NCBI GenBank assembly: GCA_021234155.1
Contig: JAJEKV010000027.1
Coordinates: 2,789,167-2,853,166, forward strand
Reading direction: 5' to 3'
DNA from: Isoetes taiwanensis
Taxonomy: Eukaryota > Streptophyta > Lycopodiopsida > Isoetales > Isoetaceae
DNA length: 64,000 nt
A model generated the notes under the pieces. That model was not told the DNA's origin. It ran no database searches and worked only from the letters and a program-made list of their open reading frames with translations. The stretch's first letter is position 1; every line of letters begins with the position of its first letter. Shown in pieces: positions 39,461 to 53,127 of this stretch. Both the position numbers and the translations under genes were made by a program.

Positions 39461-42400
39461 TTAGTCACTATCTGTGGAGTCGGAATTTTGTTGTTGATCC
39501 TGTGTATGAACACTTGTATCTTCTATATAAAATTGTTTTATGCGAAAACCATTAACCAGTGTAGGTAATGGAGTGCCATCTAATTCGGCCAGCTTGAAAA
39601 CACTGGGCGGAACCACTTGAATAATTTGATATGGACCAAGCCACCTGAATTTTAACTTGCCTGGAAATTTTTTGTAACGAGAATCATAAAGCAAAACCAA
39701 ATCACCTTCTTGAAAAGTTTTGGTCTTCAGATGTTTGTCATGCAAGGATTTCCGCAACTGTTGACCATGAAGAACCCGAATATAAGCATTTCGCCTAAGT
39801 TCATCCAATTGTTCAAGTTGGTAAACGCGTTCTTGAAGAGCTGCAGGTGGATTACATGTGGTAGCAAGTTGGAAACGAAGTGTCGGAAGAACATATTCAA
39901 ACGATATCAAAGCTTCTTGACCATAAACCAACTTGAAAGGAGTATGACCAGTAGCAATCTTGAAACAGCGATTGTAAGCCCAAAGAATAGTAGGTCACTT
40001 TTCGTGCCAATCCGTGCGAGAGGCATCACAGATTTTCTTCAGAATAGTGATGAGAGTCTTGTTTGTGCTTTCAGCCAAACCATTCCCTTGAGGATAGTAA
40101 GGTGTGCTTTTGCGGTGATGTATGTGCAAATAATCCGGCGCCTCCTTGAGGGTGTGATTAACGAAATGAACTCCACGATCACCGGACCGCCCGCGGGACA
40201 GCCAAAACGCTGATAATGTGTGTGTGTGTACGAACCTGGCGGTCGGGTCGCAGATTGTCTGGAAGTGCACAAGCCTCAGCCCATTTAGTAGCGTAATCAG
40301 TGATGACCAGAATGTAGCGGGCACGGATGTGCCGCGCATGAGGATCTATGGGCCCCACAAAGTCCATTCCCCATTTGCTGAAGGGAAGTGGCGGCGGGCC
40401 GGGCGGGCCAATCGGGAGTGCGCCACGGGCCATGGGCCGACCCCACACGCCGACGACATCACACGCGGCGGGCGTGGAGCGCAAGCATCCTTGAAGAGCG
40501 TGGGCCAGAAATAGCCTGCGAGAAGGATTTTGCGTGCCGTGGTGTCACCGTAGAAATGACCACCACCAAGCCCCTCATGGGCTTGTCGAACGATATCGGG
40601 TACTTCATGAGGAAGAACACAGCGTCTGAGGACCATATCCTTGCCGCGTTTGTACAGATGGCCCACAACCATGGTGTAGTCACGGACCTCACGGAGAAAT
40701 TGACGTTGGCGGGATCGAAGTTTTTCAGGAGAAAGAGTGGGATCTTCTGAGGGAAAAGCATCGGTGAGAAGATACTGCTGAAAGCTATGGAACCAATGGG
40801 GCGTGGCCGTGACCAAAAATAGCTGGGCATCAGGAAAGGCATTTGAGACACCCGTGGAGGGATCATCTGTGTGGATGCGTGAGAGATAATCTGGGACAAC
40901 ATGAGATTTGCCAGCTTTATGAACGATTTCAAAAGGAGCCAATTTTGCAAAAAAGAAGGACCCAACGAAAGCAATCCCCGCCCATGGGCGGATTTGTTGA
41001 TCAAATAGAGAAGAGCCTCGATGATCAACAAAGAACTTGATCTGACCGCCCAACAAATAATGACGGAAGCGTTGGACACAAAAATTAAACCCAAGGCCTC
41101 CCTTTTGTGGCAGAGTAGTTGCGCGCCGCCAGATTGAGTTTTCTCGGCCGGCATAACGGTTGGGTTTATCTGTGTGCGCGTCATATGCTTGAGAGAGCAG
41201 CACCAATAGCAAACGCGGAGACATCGACATGAACATGGAAGGGCTTGTCCCATTGAGGCGGAACGAGCAATGGGGCCCGAGTAAGCAAGAGCTTCAACCG
41301 TTGGAAAGCAAAGATCCGCCTTCGGGAATTTCAAGCCTGTGGATTCATCACCCGTGAGTTTATGAATGGGATCAGCAATAGCCGCAAGTCCGGAATGAAG
41401 GTGGAATAGTAATTGACCTTGCCCAGGAAAGAACGTATCTCTTTGATATTAGATGGTGCTTGAGCCTTAAGCACACAACCCGATTTTAGCAGATCCGTGG
41501 TGATACCTTCTTGACCGACCACATGGCTCAACAACACACCGTGAGGTGACGCAGAAGGTGCATTTCTCGATTGAGACTAATACCGCACTCATCACATTTC
41601 AAAGACGAAGCTCTAACTTGTCCGTGATCATCCATGGAACTCAGAGGGCTGAAAAGTCATCTTGAAAGATCTGAGAAAGGGTTTCTCCTTCATATAATCA
41701 TGAAAACCGAGAGCATGATGCGCTGAAACGTGGATGGAGAGTTGGATAAACCAAAAGGAACCATTTTGTAGGCAAAAGTGCTTACCCGGTGGTAAAGGTA
41801 GTCTTGAGTTGATCTCGCCTCTTTGATTGAAATTTGATTGTAGCCGGAAAACCATCCATGAAGGAGTACATTTTATGACCAGCAAACCTCTTCCGTAACC
41901 TGGTCCGTGAAGGGAAGCGGAAGTGATCACGCCCGTGGCCCGGATTGAGTTTGGCGATAGTCCACGCAGACGCCGATCTTACCGCTGTGTTTGAGAGCAA
42001 TGACAATGGGGCTCACCCATTCGTAATGTTTGACCTCATAAATCGCTTCCGGCCTTGACACACGGTCCACGGTAGTTGGGGTTGAGCCGGCATCGCCGCT
42101 GCTGACATGACAGACGTGCATCCGGGTTTGGTAGGAATGGTGAGTTCCCCAAGTCTTTGTTGATACCCCAAGATCTTTATAGCTCCGTGCAAAAAATGTG
42201 TTTGAATTTTTGAACAATGGAGGGGCGTGCGGCGCCGATAGGTGGTCGGGAGATTTGCAACAAGGCGGACGGGCCGATTGTTGCCAACGCCCACAATCTC
42301 CACCGAAGTCCGAATGTGTGGAACAACTTCCGTGTCTTGAACAACGGAGCGTGAGGTTGAAACATGACCAGATGAGTTGCATTTTGTGTGGTGAAGAAAA

Positions 42401-43107
42401 GCGGTTGTTGCCGAGCGCCATCTAGCGCTGGTTGCTTCATGACGATGGACGCCCACGTTGTCCGGAGGAAGGACAGATGTCGGAAAATGGTCAAGTCTTT
42501 GGATGTGATTGCAAGGAGCCAAAGGGTCGAAAAAGACCAGCCCACACCGGTCCTCGATCCGCAGTCATCTCACCCCAAGGATCAAGATATTCGTGGTAGG
42601 ATGAAAGAGGCGACTCGCGCAGTGGAGCCCGAACATGATAGATATTCTGGGCTTCACGTAATCGGTATCTAAGAGAGAAGGTTCGCATGTTCAACGTAGA
42701 TGATCTTGCCGCCAAATCCATGGTAGCATTGAGATGACCATCCAGAATGAGGAGCTGATCCGCGGCCCAATAATGAATACTTTTGCCCGACGGAGAAAAG
42801 GTCTCACACCAACATTTCATAATCACCGGATCTTTGCCGGGCTTTCCAAACACCAAATTCTAGAGGGAATCTGAAGTTCGCCTATATTGATGTGAAGAAG
42901 GGGTGACGCCTTGGGCGCTGCGGATATGACCATTGGCCAACTTGACATCATAAGGGGCACGGTAAAGTTGTTTGATGCCCAATTGCTTTCCTCGAGCTTA
43001 TCGTAATGAGATTGACAAAGACTTCCCCCCATCAATCTGGGCATGATTGACTTGTTGATTGCCCACCGGGGCATGCACCGTGGGTGTAGACGTAGCCACA
43101 GCCCCAA
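39461..43107 (-). pseudogene. pol: Second gypsy lineage: protease, RT, RNase H, integrase (no chromodomain)
   Basis: From 43107 downward: a protease region with QVNHAQIDGGKSLS (Asp site near 43030) in broken frames; RT with YEWVSPIVIALKHSGKIGVC (42020) and MVPFGLSNSPSTFQRIM in a shifted frame near 41760; RSFLGKVNYYSTFIPDL (41430); RNase H and linker (41236-40560, VDHRGSSLFDQQIRPWAGI); integrase zinc region near 40560 and core WGMDFVGPIDPHARH (40376), STPYYPQGNGLAESTNKTLI (40100); and a C-terminal domain open from 39931 with FRWLGPYQIIQVVPPSVFKL and LPTLVNGFRIKQFY. It ends in an acidic tail without a chromodomain, which separates it from the nested family and points to the non-chromodomain (Tat/Athila-type) branch. 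Multiple frame breaks. Confidence 0.88.
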
Positions 43108-45393
43108 CCGTAACTGCGGGAAGGGGCAATCGGTCCTTGAGAGCGGGACAAAGTTTCAAATGGTGGCTAAACTTAAAGGAATTTTGATTTTTGCAAGTTC
43201 TTCTTGGAGTTCCAAAGGAACATGAGAAAAAGAATCGCCAGATCCAAGGGAGCTGAAGTCCGAGGTAAAGAAGCGTAAACTTTTTTGAAGCTCCACCTCT
43301 CAGAATATTCTGATATGTCCGAGAGCGCGGAGTGTGAGATGACGGAGGTGCATCATGACGCTGTTGAGCCCTGGTGGTGGCGTGCACATTAGCAAGTGTG
43401 TGGCTTTCTGCAGCCTGCATGAGGTTGAGGATACTTTGTCTTACTTTGGGCATGACATGAGGCATGAGTTTATCCAAGTCTGGTGCAAAGTGAACCTTTT
43501 TTTTCTCTTCATGAGGGATTGTGTCCACAGCAAAAGCAGGGCGCGTATCATGAGGAATGATGTTCAAGGGGCGTGAAGCCCTGGTCTGTCGCGAGACCAA
43601 ACCAACCCAGTTTGACGGTTGGACCAGAGGATTGAGAGCTTGGTAAATTTCTTCCTGAGCTTGTTGATCCAGAGGAGGAGTTGACGAAGGAGCTGGTTGA
43701 TACCTTTGTTGAGGCACGCGTGGTGGCTTTCTGAGAACAGGACGAGGGCCTTGTTTGCCATTAGCGATCCAAAGTTGATAGGCCGTGAGGCGGACTGACG
43801 TGGTTTGATTCGTGCCTGGAAGTTGGACTTGAACTTGAGGAAGTTGAGGGCACGCCGTGGTGGTATGACCCCATTCCAAACAATGATAGCACTGGGCTTT
43901 AGAAGGATCAAAAGGAGGTCGGTTGCCTTGTCCTCTTGTCTGCTGGGATTGCTGAGATTGTGGATACTGTTGAAGTGGTTGAGCTTGAAATGGCTGAGGT
44001 TGGTATGACGTCTGTTGCTGAGGCGTGGTCTGGACTTGATAAACCATCTTTTGCCGGAAGGGTGTAGGATGAGCACGAGTGCATTCTTCCGTGGCATGAT
44101 TGCACATGTTGCAGCGTTTACAATGAGGAGGGCCATTGGAGGAGTTGCACTCATTGGCCAAATGGCCTTGATATTTGCAGATGTGGCACCAAATTTGACC
44201 GCGAGGATTTGAGTGTTGAGGCTGAACCGGCAGCCCAGGTACCATGACAGAGGAATGAAGGGTAGCTTCCGAGGGCCACGCCGGAGGAAACATTAACCTA
44301 ATGATTGACAAGTTCGATGGCCTCCAAAGCTCCAAAGTCTTCACCATGAGAGACTAATAGCCGAGGAAAGTCCTCAAGAAACCGCACAAGGATCCGGCTT
44401 TATGCGGGGTACTCTTGAAGTTTACCGAGGAGGATGTGAAGACGCCGCGAAAATCCCTTGGCTGACTCAGGGGCTCTTGCTGAAGATCATTGAGTTGCTT
44501 GAGAAGAAGTTGATCATCATCAGTGGTGCCATAATGAGAAAGGAAAGCAGTCTTCATTTTTGTCCAGTTTTGTTTCCAATGGCTTTTGTTGGCCATGAGC
44601 CATTGATGAGGGGATCCACGCAGTGTGGTGGAAAAGATATGGAACTTCAGTTGAGGTTGAGCGTGACCATTTAGGACATCCAGAGCCTCAAATTCTTCCA
44701 TGTGGGCTTGAGCACTTTGATCCAATGGTTTGCCTTTAGTACTGCCAAAAGTGGGATAGGTCAGTTTGAGAGTCTGAAAAGAAGATTGTGACGGACCTTG
44801 CGCATAGAGCGGCTGAGTAGGAGGAGGCACATAGTGAGGTGGTACAGCCATAGTCTCGGTATGGTGTGTCAGAGGGGCAGAAAAACGTTGAGAGTCTGGA
44901 AAAAGAGCATCCTGTGGGGATGGGCCTTGAGAGTTTTGTTCGTGAGGTTTGAGATCAGCGAGAGTGTAAACTGGAAGAGTCTTGTGAAAAGAAGGGGATT
45001 GGGGATATGTCTGAACCTGGGGAGAGCCGAAAGAGACATGGGGATAACCCATTCCTCCAGGGGGAGATGATGGTTGTGAAGGCAGAGGAGTATGGCCAGA
45101 GGAGATATGAATGTAGGCACTCTCAGGAGTGTGGAAATAAGCTGGAAGGGGTTGAACAGGTGTATGATATGGTGACTGAGGTTGTGAACAATGTTTACAC
45201 GCTGGAGGAGAGCCAGGACGAGAGTGAACACGAGGAGTAGGTGGCGCCGATTGAGCTCATGAGCGAATATAGCCTCCCTCAATATCATAACCAGTGTCAT
45301 ACATATCTCGAGCAACTTCGAGACATTGATGGCGCTCCAAACGAGACACCATCTGGCTAAGAAGCTCCTCTTGGGTGAAATCTCGGGCAGACA
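42998..45393 (-). pseudogene. gag: Second gypsy lineage: gag with three zinc knuckles
   Basis: Start MSARDFTQEELLSQ at 45393. A Gly/Pro/Gln-rich N-terminal region follows, then the capsid-like core from about 44760 (LTYPTFGSTKGKPLDQSAQA, TKMKTAFLSHYGTTDDDQLL). Frames change near 44360. From 44240 the nucleocapsid shows CHICKYQGHLANEC, CKRCNMCNHATEEC and, after a Gln/Pro-rich stretch, CYHCLEWGHTTTAC. Three CCHC-type knuckles are more than the usual one or two. Gag packages the RNA genome in cytoplasmic particles. The upstream end near 45240 is also frame-shifted. Confidence 0.85.
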
Positions 45394-45479
45394 TGGTAAA
45401 AGAAAGAAAGAAAAGAAAATCATCCCCAACGCACGCCTGTTTGGGGTCCGGGTTCGAACTCCCTCGCAAGACAGCTCTC

Positions 45480-46072
45480 GTGGAGGACCCGTGGATCAAA
45501 CAGAGAATCCGTAGTCGCGGTCACGGGATTTGCAAAAGAAACAAAGGAAAAGGAGAAAAGAGAGAGAGAAAGAGAAAACAATAAGAACACAATGATGAGA
45601 ACAAAACTCTTTGATATCAAAGACGATACATGAGCTCTCGCACTCGAGAGAAAGCTGAAGTGAGATAAGACCAAAAACTCATCTAGCCTGTGAATGCTAG
45701 CTCTACTCATATATATAGTACAATGGCCTTTGGCCCAATATAGATACTCTGTCAGATCTCGGCGCCGACTCCTAGAAGGAGGCCTGATTTGCGGTGAATG
45801 TCGCCGGGCGGTGCCTCTTGGAGGTGCCTCGGTCACGCTTGACGCCGACGCCGGGCGGTGACGGCCCGGCCACTTGTCTCTTCTCTTCTTCTTTGCACGG
45901 GCGTGGTCTGCGCGCTTAGTCCGCTGCTTGGTCTCGCTTGGTCTTCTCAGGGGCCTTTTTCATGACCGAATTCGACCTGACCGGTGGCTACTTGTTCTTG
46001 ACTGGTCCTCTCAGGTGTATGAATAGTCCTGCGGGGCGTGACGCATGTAACTAACAACTGATAGACCACAAA
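45480..46072 (-). repeat. Putative 5' LTR and leader of the second gypsy lineage
   Basis: Minus strand shows CTATATATATGAG (near 45705) as a TATA box, then a T/C-rich leader into gag. GC-rich blocks with CCGCCCGGCG lie upstream. No second LTR copy remains to define the ends, and no clear PBS is visible, so limits are inferred from the gag start and the next LTR at 46073. Confidence 0.4.
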
Positions 46073-47618
46073 TATGACGCTCCCCGAACCTATACGATGC
46101 TCCCATTGTATAAATAAGGGAAATTCTCCTTCCATGGCAACTCAATCACCACGAAAAGGCCCTTCGTCTGACTCGGATCACTTGTGATGGGCAAGTGTCC
46201 GGGTGAAGGGCATGGAGGTGTCATTCGTCCCACGCCTTCTATAGAAAATCTTATATAGTGGAAGCGTACATACATGTTAGCACCTAGCAACAATATACAT
46301 AATAATATGCCACCACGAAGGGTGGCCCATCCATCAACAAGACGACATCACATAATATCAATATACATAACAAATGCATCAGAAATGAAGGTTTAATCTA
46401 GGCTCAGACTCAAGGAGGGTCAATTGATAGTCAGAGCCTCCGGATAACAACAGACATAATCGTGACATCGGCATTGGCTAGTATAGAGCAATGGCTAGGG
46501 TAGTCCATTCCATCCAGCCCTCTTGTGCACACTTTGCAGATAGGCTAGAACATGCTATGACATGGTTGTAGTCTTCCGGAGCCATAATCCCATGGAATCA
46601 CCCCTATGAGGCTACTCCAGGTTGCATCTCCCTAGTCCGATAAGGTAGGAAAGGGGTGAATCCCCTCCTGGAGCATGATGGTTCCATGGGTGGCTATATG
46701 GTCATGGCACCACGGGCGCCCACACATCCGTACCTGACTTACCCTCCAAAATCTATAGGCCGACCCCAGTCGCACCCATCGACTCCCGGACGTCCCTATA
46801 GGCATATATCCTATGACCCGGGGGGTGTCAGACCCATACCCATCCCACACGCAGTGACTAACTATATGTCTAGCACGCTATAGGAATCCTTGTAGCCATG
46901 TTAGGCAAGGTTCTACCTCCACTTCACCACCATGACCGCTGTATGGTGATCAACCATAAAATACCATCCCCAGTCAGGAGGGCTCTTGTGCAGAGGGCGC
47001 ATTTATTGGGATTTAAGGGATTCTAGCTAGGAGCATCTCTACTCCTACATAGCCTTTAGGTCTCCACCTCCGTAATCCCACGAGCACGAGAGGTGCAGCA
47101 GAAGAACTACCATAATTCATAAATCCACCCATAACTTCAAATAGAACATCAATAAGAGATTAATCATCCATCTAAACAACTAGGGGTTAATCTCTATCTA
47201 GAATCTCAAGCTAATTAAGCCTACTAATCGGTATCTGAGCTAGATCTCTTACCTCTCAGGTTCCCCATCCTCTGCTGATTGAATAGGCTCCTCCTCCTTC
47301 TCCAATTGCCCCCAAATCGAATTGAGGCAAATTGGGGATGAAGTCCCAATTTGATTAGACCAAAATCTGCAAATTCTCTTGGGCCAATCGATTTGGCCCA
47401 AGTGGCATTTGCTTAGTTAATGAATTACTAATTAGTTAATATAATTAGTTATTAATTAACTAATCTTGGGTATTTAGCTTATTTAATTAAATGGCAAATC
47501 AACATAGCTAACTTCAATCCTTTTGGCTTATTCAATAATAGCCAATGTACCATTATGTACCCGTGGTGACGTGCCATGTATTTGTATATATATAGCATAT
47601 AAATATATGGAATGTCAC
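46073..47618 (-). repeat. LTR of a third, related gypsy family
   Basis: Runs from TATGACGCTCCCC to GTCACA (1.55 kb). It parallels the layout of the nested family's LTR (same start and end motifs) but differs in sequence. Minus-strand PPT-like AAGATGGGGAGAA follows at 47619-47631, making this a 3' LTR in minus orientation. No genes inside; the 46656-46883 frame is LTR translation. Confidence 0.8.
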
Positions 47619-48147
47619 ATTCTCCCCATCTTAAAAAGGATATTGTCCTCATCATCAAGACTACTCTTGTTCTTGGGCAACACATCACATGTTGGCCATG
47701 GAAGTAAGTCTCCCCTTCTTAAAGAGGTAACATGAGATTATAAGTCGCACATAAGTTGTCATGTTTAAAGTGATTAATTTGGAAATGACTTATAATGTGC
47801 AAGTTATAAGTCTAAGAGGATTCATCTCATGCAGAATGCGACATATGGATTCATGGGAATGTTTGAATACGAAATGCGTATCTCACAGTAAGACGAACGG
47901 AACATTACAAGGCATGAGACCAATGGTCGTAGAGCAAATATCCGGTAGACGGATACTTTGAAGGCGACATGGGTTGCGTAATGACCTTTCTAAATACAGC
48001 GGGAGATGTAGGATTTTATTTTGGATTGATGGATTGACTTGCATTCGTATAAAATAAGAGTGCGAAATTAATTAAGTGGGTAAGTTACGAAACCGTAGGA
48101 AACAAGGTAGATTATGTAAAACAATAATAAACAAGGTAGATTATGTA
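47619..48147 (-). mobile_element. Internal remnant of the third gypsy element
   Basis: About 530 bp between two LTR copies: PPT side and 3' untranslated sequence only. All of gag-pol and most of the 5' LTR are deleted. Confidence 0.65.
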
Positions 48148-48806
48148 ATTAGCATACCATCCCCAGCCAGGAGGGTTCTTGTGCATAGGCCGCATTTATT
48201 GGGATTTAAGGGATTCTAGCTAGGAGCATCTCTACTTCTACATATCCTTTAGGTCTCTACCCCTCGCAATCCCACAAGCATAAGAGATGCAACAGAAGAA
48301 CTATCATAATTCATAAATCCACTCATAACTTCAAATAGAACATCAATAAGAGATTAATCATCCATCTAAACAACCAAGAGTTGTCTATCTAGAATCACAA
48401 GCTAACTAAGCCTACTAACCGGTATCTGATCTCGATCTCCCATTCTTATGTTCTCCATGCTCTGCTGGTTGCATCGACTCCTCCTCCTTCTCCAATTGCC
48501 CCCAAATCGAATTGGGGCAAATTGGAGATGAAGCCCCAATTTGATTAGGCCAAAATTAGCAAGTTCTCTTGGGCTAATCGATTTGGCCCAAGAGCATCTG
48601 CTTAGTTAATGAATTACTAATTAATTAATATAATAAGTTATTAATTGACTAATCTTGGGCATTTAGCTTATTTAATTAAATGGCAAATCAACATAGATAA
48701 CTTTAATCCTTTAGGCTTATTCAATAATGGCCAATGTACCATTACGTACCCGTGGTGACGTGCCATGTATCTGTATGTATAGAATATAAATATGTGGAAC
48801 GTCACA
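48148..48806 (-). repeat. Truncated second LTR of the third gypsy element
   Basis: Matches 46960-47618 with roughly nine in ten bases alike by eye (shared CCATCCCCAG, GGATTTAAGGGATTCTAGCT, GGAACGTCACA). It lacks the left 0.9 kb. Ends at GTCACA 48806, abutting LINE coding sequence. Confidence 0.82.
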
Positions 48807-50450
48807 TCAAAGCACTGGAAGACATGATAGGATCAATCGCATGATTGTACCAGAGTCTATGCGAAGATGGAGCAGGATGGTCAGGCAATCGACTGCGACA
48901 CAGGGGTCAAACATGGATGCCCACTTTGACCTATGCTATTTGGAATCTACATAGATACAATGCAGGAGACATAGATGCACCAGTCCTAGGAGAAATGAAA
49001 ATCCCTATAATGCTATATGCAGATGACTTGATTATGCTGGCTACCAAAACCCGAATGCTAGAGCTTCTAGATGAGTTTTGTGGGAACACAGGCCTAATGG
49101 TAAATCTGGCCAAGACGAAAATAGTCACGTTCGGCACCAAAACCAGACACAAGCTATTCAAGTACATGGATACATAGCTGAAAGAAGCAGTAGAGTACAA
49201 ATACCTAGGGTATAACGCACATGGCACAGAAAATGGTCAAAAGGGGCAAATGTTAGATTCCAGACAGCTATAGAAAATTACTACATAATGAATATTTTTT
49301 GCAATAGGGGCAAAATCATTGACTGGGAGATCAAATGCTACCTATTCAGCTCATTGGTAGCATCCACATAGCTGTACGGGCAGAAGCATGGGGGCCTGGA
49401 CTGATTGATGACAAATTGAAGAAATAGGAAGGCATATTTCGATAAACGGAACAACATGAGTTCAAAGTGAGGACAAGCACCCCGCTGGCAACCATGGTCT
49501 ATGAGACGGAAGAGAAACCAATGGAAATCAGAGCATGGAAAAAAAATAGTTAGATACCTACTAACGGATAATAGCAGCAGGAACCCCAAAAAACTGTCCA
49601 CGTTAGCAACCCGAGAATCGACAAAGTAGCACATGACCACAGGTCTAGATTGATTCAGGCATGTAGGACATTGGACCATAAATCTAGGTTTGAACCTAAG
49701 CGACATACTAAATGAAAGAAAATGGAATGAGGGATGGATGGTGAACGCCATGCACACATAGGTAGGGAGACACATTGGCCCAAAAAACACTATGGTTATC
49801 GGAAGTATTTAACCCAAGCCAAGAGGTAGGTCAAAGACTCTATAGAGACAGCCGAATAGAGAAGATCAGAAGGGACATCGTAGCGAGACTTAGAATGGAA
49901 AGTCATGATCCAAGGATCGAAAAGGGCAGGTGGGGAAAGGTGAACAGGGAAGATCGCATATGCCGAATTTGCGACACTAGTGAAGTCGAATATGAGAAAC
50001 ATATGCTCAACCAATGCGCATCATACACAGACATAACCATACTCAATAGGATAAGATGGGGCCACCCGATATACATCCTCATGGCACAAGACAATACAAT
50101 ATTAGATCTGGCAGCCGCAATTGGAGAGATGACTGACAGACACCGAAAGATGCACCAAGACAAGGGGCTCATAATATGACTCGCTATCAATAGTGGGATA
50201 TTGGAGCCCATAAATGTGTACAACTCAAGGCTGACGATAACAAGCACTCTCGTATATTCATGAAGCCAATTATAAGCAGGTGCGGGTATCATATAGGACT
50301 AAGATAAGCCTACAAAAGGTCTACATTACATCAACATGTTCTGCTTGTAGCGACCCAAAAAGGAAGCTCTCACATGCTATACAAGTTCAGTGGCTCAAAG
50401 CACTACGGACGATAATTGTATTCTATTCTATTCTATTCTATTTATATGTG
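48807..50450 (+). pseudogene. LINE 3' half: RT palm and C-terminal zinc domain
   Basis: Plus strand begins in RT (ALEDMIGSIA at about 48812, stop at 48841). It continues with GVKHGCPL and LFGIYID in changing frames, then MLYADDLIMLATKTRMLELL (catalytic YADD near 49020) and TGLMVNLAKTKIVTFGTKT. After degraded sequence it ends with a C-terminal zinc segment, RICRICDTSEVEYEKHMLNQ followed by Cys (CCHC), at 49955-50035 and stop at 50179. The 3' tail carries repeated ATTCT (50421-50445), as many LINEs end in short tandem repeats. The 5' half is missing; the left edge coincides exactly with an LTR end, so an LTR element probably inserted into the LINE and later lost sequence. Confidence 0.82.
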
Positions 50451-51739
50451 TTTGCTTTCCTTGCAGCTTCTAGTCCAAAGCATCAACAATGACCTCGTTT
50501 TGACAACGGTCTTAATCATTAATAACAACTCTTGCAAACATGGCTGGCGACGACGATAACAATCCCATAGTCAATATTAGTCGACTCTAGCAATGCCAGA
50601 GCTCCCACATCTGGCATCGAGTTTGACCAAGACGAGGCATTGGTAAGTTTAGTGGAGGATAATGCTGAGACACACACTCACAGGGTCGAAGAATAGACCT
50701 ACGAGTAATAAGACTGCATGAGATCATGAATGTAGTTGGGAAGCCTGGAGCAAATGTAATTGACTTCCAGGAGGTTCCACTTGTGAGAGACCTAGGGAAC
50801 TGTTTGGGGGTGATGAACTCGAAACTTGATGAAATAAAGCCCTTTAGTTATCTTCCCACTTGGCTAAAATGTAAACTTTATATGATATAAAAATTCTTGT
50901 ATTAGCGATTTTTTCTTTGTTGGTATCTAAAGTGCAACCATTTAACATCAAATTTTGAGCGCTCGTTAGTACATAAATGCCAGAAAACAGAATAGTTTCT
51001 AGATTAAAGCTTATGTATGCTTGTCCAAATGTGTATGGATTGAAGCTTGTGTCTCCAGAAGCTTGATCAAGTACAAATGTTTGTAGATCAATGAAGGTAA
51101 AGAATGGGCTTTGCTAATCGAAGCAGAAGAAAAATAAACTGATCTATAAACCACATTACCTGATGATAACCATATTACAAAATAAAAAACAAAGTTACAT
51201 GCTGCTAATTGTGTATTGAACCGATGCTTGCAAATAAGAATCTATGGACAAATGACAAGATTGAGGTTAGAAAAAGAGTTCCTAAACAGATTCAACATGG
51301 CTATTTGATTTGATCACGACATGTCTAATCTGCTTCAAAGAAGGCGATTCAGCACGTCAATTACTACAATCAATCATGGCTAAACCCTAGGTCTCAAGAA
51401 TTTTCTCCCTTTTGGAATGGCTAAATTATTTTTTCTTTTTAAGAATGACCTTTATTAACTTTAGCCATGAAATTTGATTAAAGGTCTAAAAAATTGCTAT
51501 TTAGCGAATTTTAGACACTCTTTAATACCCTAGTGCTCTAACAAAATTTGCACGAAATGCTAACACTTCCATACCTTGCCAACGCTCGAAATATTAGAAA
51601 TTGAATCTTTTTCGAGCATAATAGACGGGCTTGTACATTTTACAACACTTTTCCCTCCTTTTCAAAATGATTCACGCGCAACCAGGTCTCTAAGTTCTTT
51701 AGGACGAGCCTTCACCCCTTTACTTTAGTCTGCTTTCTC
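50451..51739. other. Intergenic, no gene seen
   Basis: A/T-rich. A 65-codon open stretch on the plus strand at about 50698-50890 (LRVIRLHEIMNVVGKPGANV) may be debris of a coding sequence, but I do not recognise it and it lacks a start. Confidence 0.5.
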
Positions 51740-53061
51740 TTCTACTTGAAGAACTCTGTGTGGTTGAAGGTGCTAATGACCCAATCACGACATCTTATTA
51801 ACCTCTCTAAACAAGTGTAGTTGGTTGCAAAATGCGTTGGCCCAGAGTTTATAAGTGCTCGTGCCTTAACCCGTAAAGACTTATATATCGCATACACTCC
51901 AGTCATCTTAGTAAGGAACTTTACAACTCGATGCCCTTTGAGAATTGGGCCTTTAAACCATGTATGATTACAATATCAATCCTTCAACAATAGTGACATT
52001 GACACTATACTATGTAATCCAAGAAATTCTGTCTCCAACTCCTCTCCTGCTAGCTTGTAGTTCGATGAATTGTCCAAAACAACCTGAATTATTCTTTACG
52101 GCCCAAGGCCGCCTTCATTTTTCATAAGTCCAAGTCGCTGACACGAAATTCGTTCTTGGTCTTCAGAGAGTTCAAAAATTCCTCACCTCCAGGATAGACA
52201 ATCATGTAGTTAATAAGGTGATATCTTGTCATATTGCTCCATCCGTGAGTCACCAACATTGCAGGTCATGCCTCTATCACATGAGCTAGCTTGATCTTCA
52301 CCTTTTCAACCATCTTTTTGTATATGTCATCGACCATTTTATTGTTTGCATACTTGTAAGAAGGCAACCTAAATGAAGGTCCAACCCTGGAAACCTCTTT
52401 AAATGCCTCGTTTATTGATTTATGCTCTAATAGATACAATGACAACACCACATACAAACACCCTTCAACAACTTTTTGTGGAGCTTGAAGAGCTACTTTG
52501 TAGCAAGATATTTATCAACTCTATCCTGTTTGCTTCGATTGGTAACCAACTGCATTATTTCAGACATTCGTTGTTGCCCATGCAGTACTAATGCCTAGTC
52601 CGATTGCACCAAGGCCATTCTCATATAAAAGTACTAAAGGCACATATCATCAACACAATCAGCCTATGCTTGCTCGTCCTTAGTAGTGGCCCCAATATCC
52701 CTTCCATTTCCACTTTGCACCCTTCTTGTACGTGTGTTCTTTTGCCATCGTACGACTTGAAGTCGTTCTAACCTTTTCAATGCATCCTTATGAAGTTCCT
52801 TCGGGGCCTGACCTTGTGTCATCCCATCACTTTCGTCCCTTATTCCCAAAATATGGGCATAAATTCGAGTAGCACTTCCATTCCGTGGGACATGTCCATA
52901 AAACTTACATGAGACGAAGAAATTCGTTTGTTGGATAATTGGGCCCAAAGAAGGGGAACTTCCCTCTGAAACCTATAAATGCACAGGAGAATATCTTCAA
53001 GTGTGATCAAAGTAATTTGAACAAAATTTAACGAATAGAATGATACTTCTACTTCAGACAT
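51740..53061 (-). pseudogene. hAT-superfamily transposase remnant
   Basis: Minus strand. A degraded BED zinc-finger region lies at 52948-52750 (SCKFYGHVPRNGSATRIYAH). FRLPSYKYANNKMVDDIYKK follows at 52370. A DUF659-like part then reads IIQVVLDNSSNYKLAGEELE near 52080 in another frame. Further downstream GPTHFATNYTCLERLIRC (about 51830) equals the conserved TRFATNFLSL block of plant hAT proteins. Stops and frame changes throughout; the C-terminal dimerisation region is not seen. Function in the family is DNA transposition; this copy is dead. Confidence 0.75.
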
Positions 53062-53127
53062 AGTAATTTCACAATTAATTATGTTAGATTAACTATGATA
53101 ATGTCAAAGACAGTATCCGTCTTCTTT

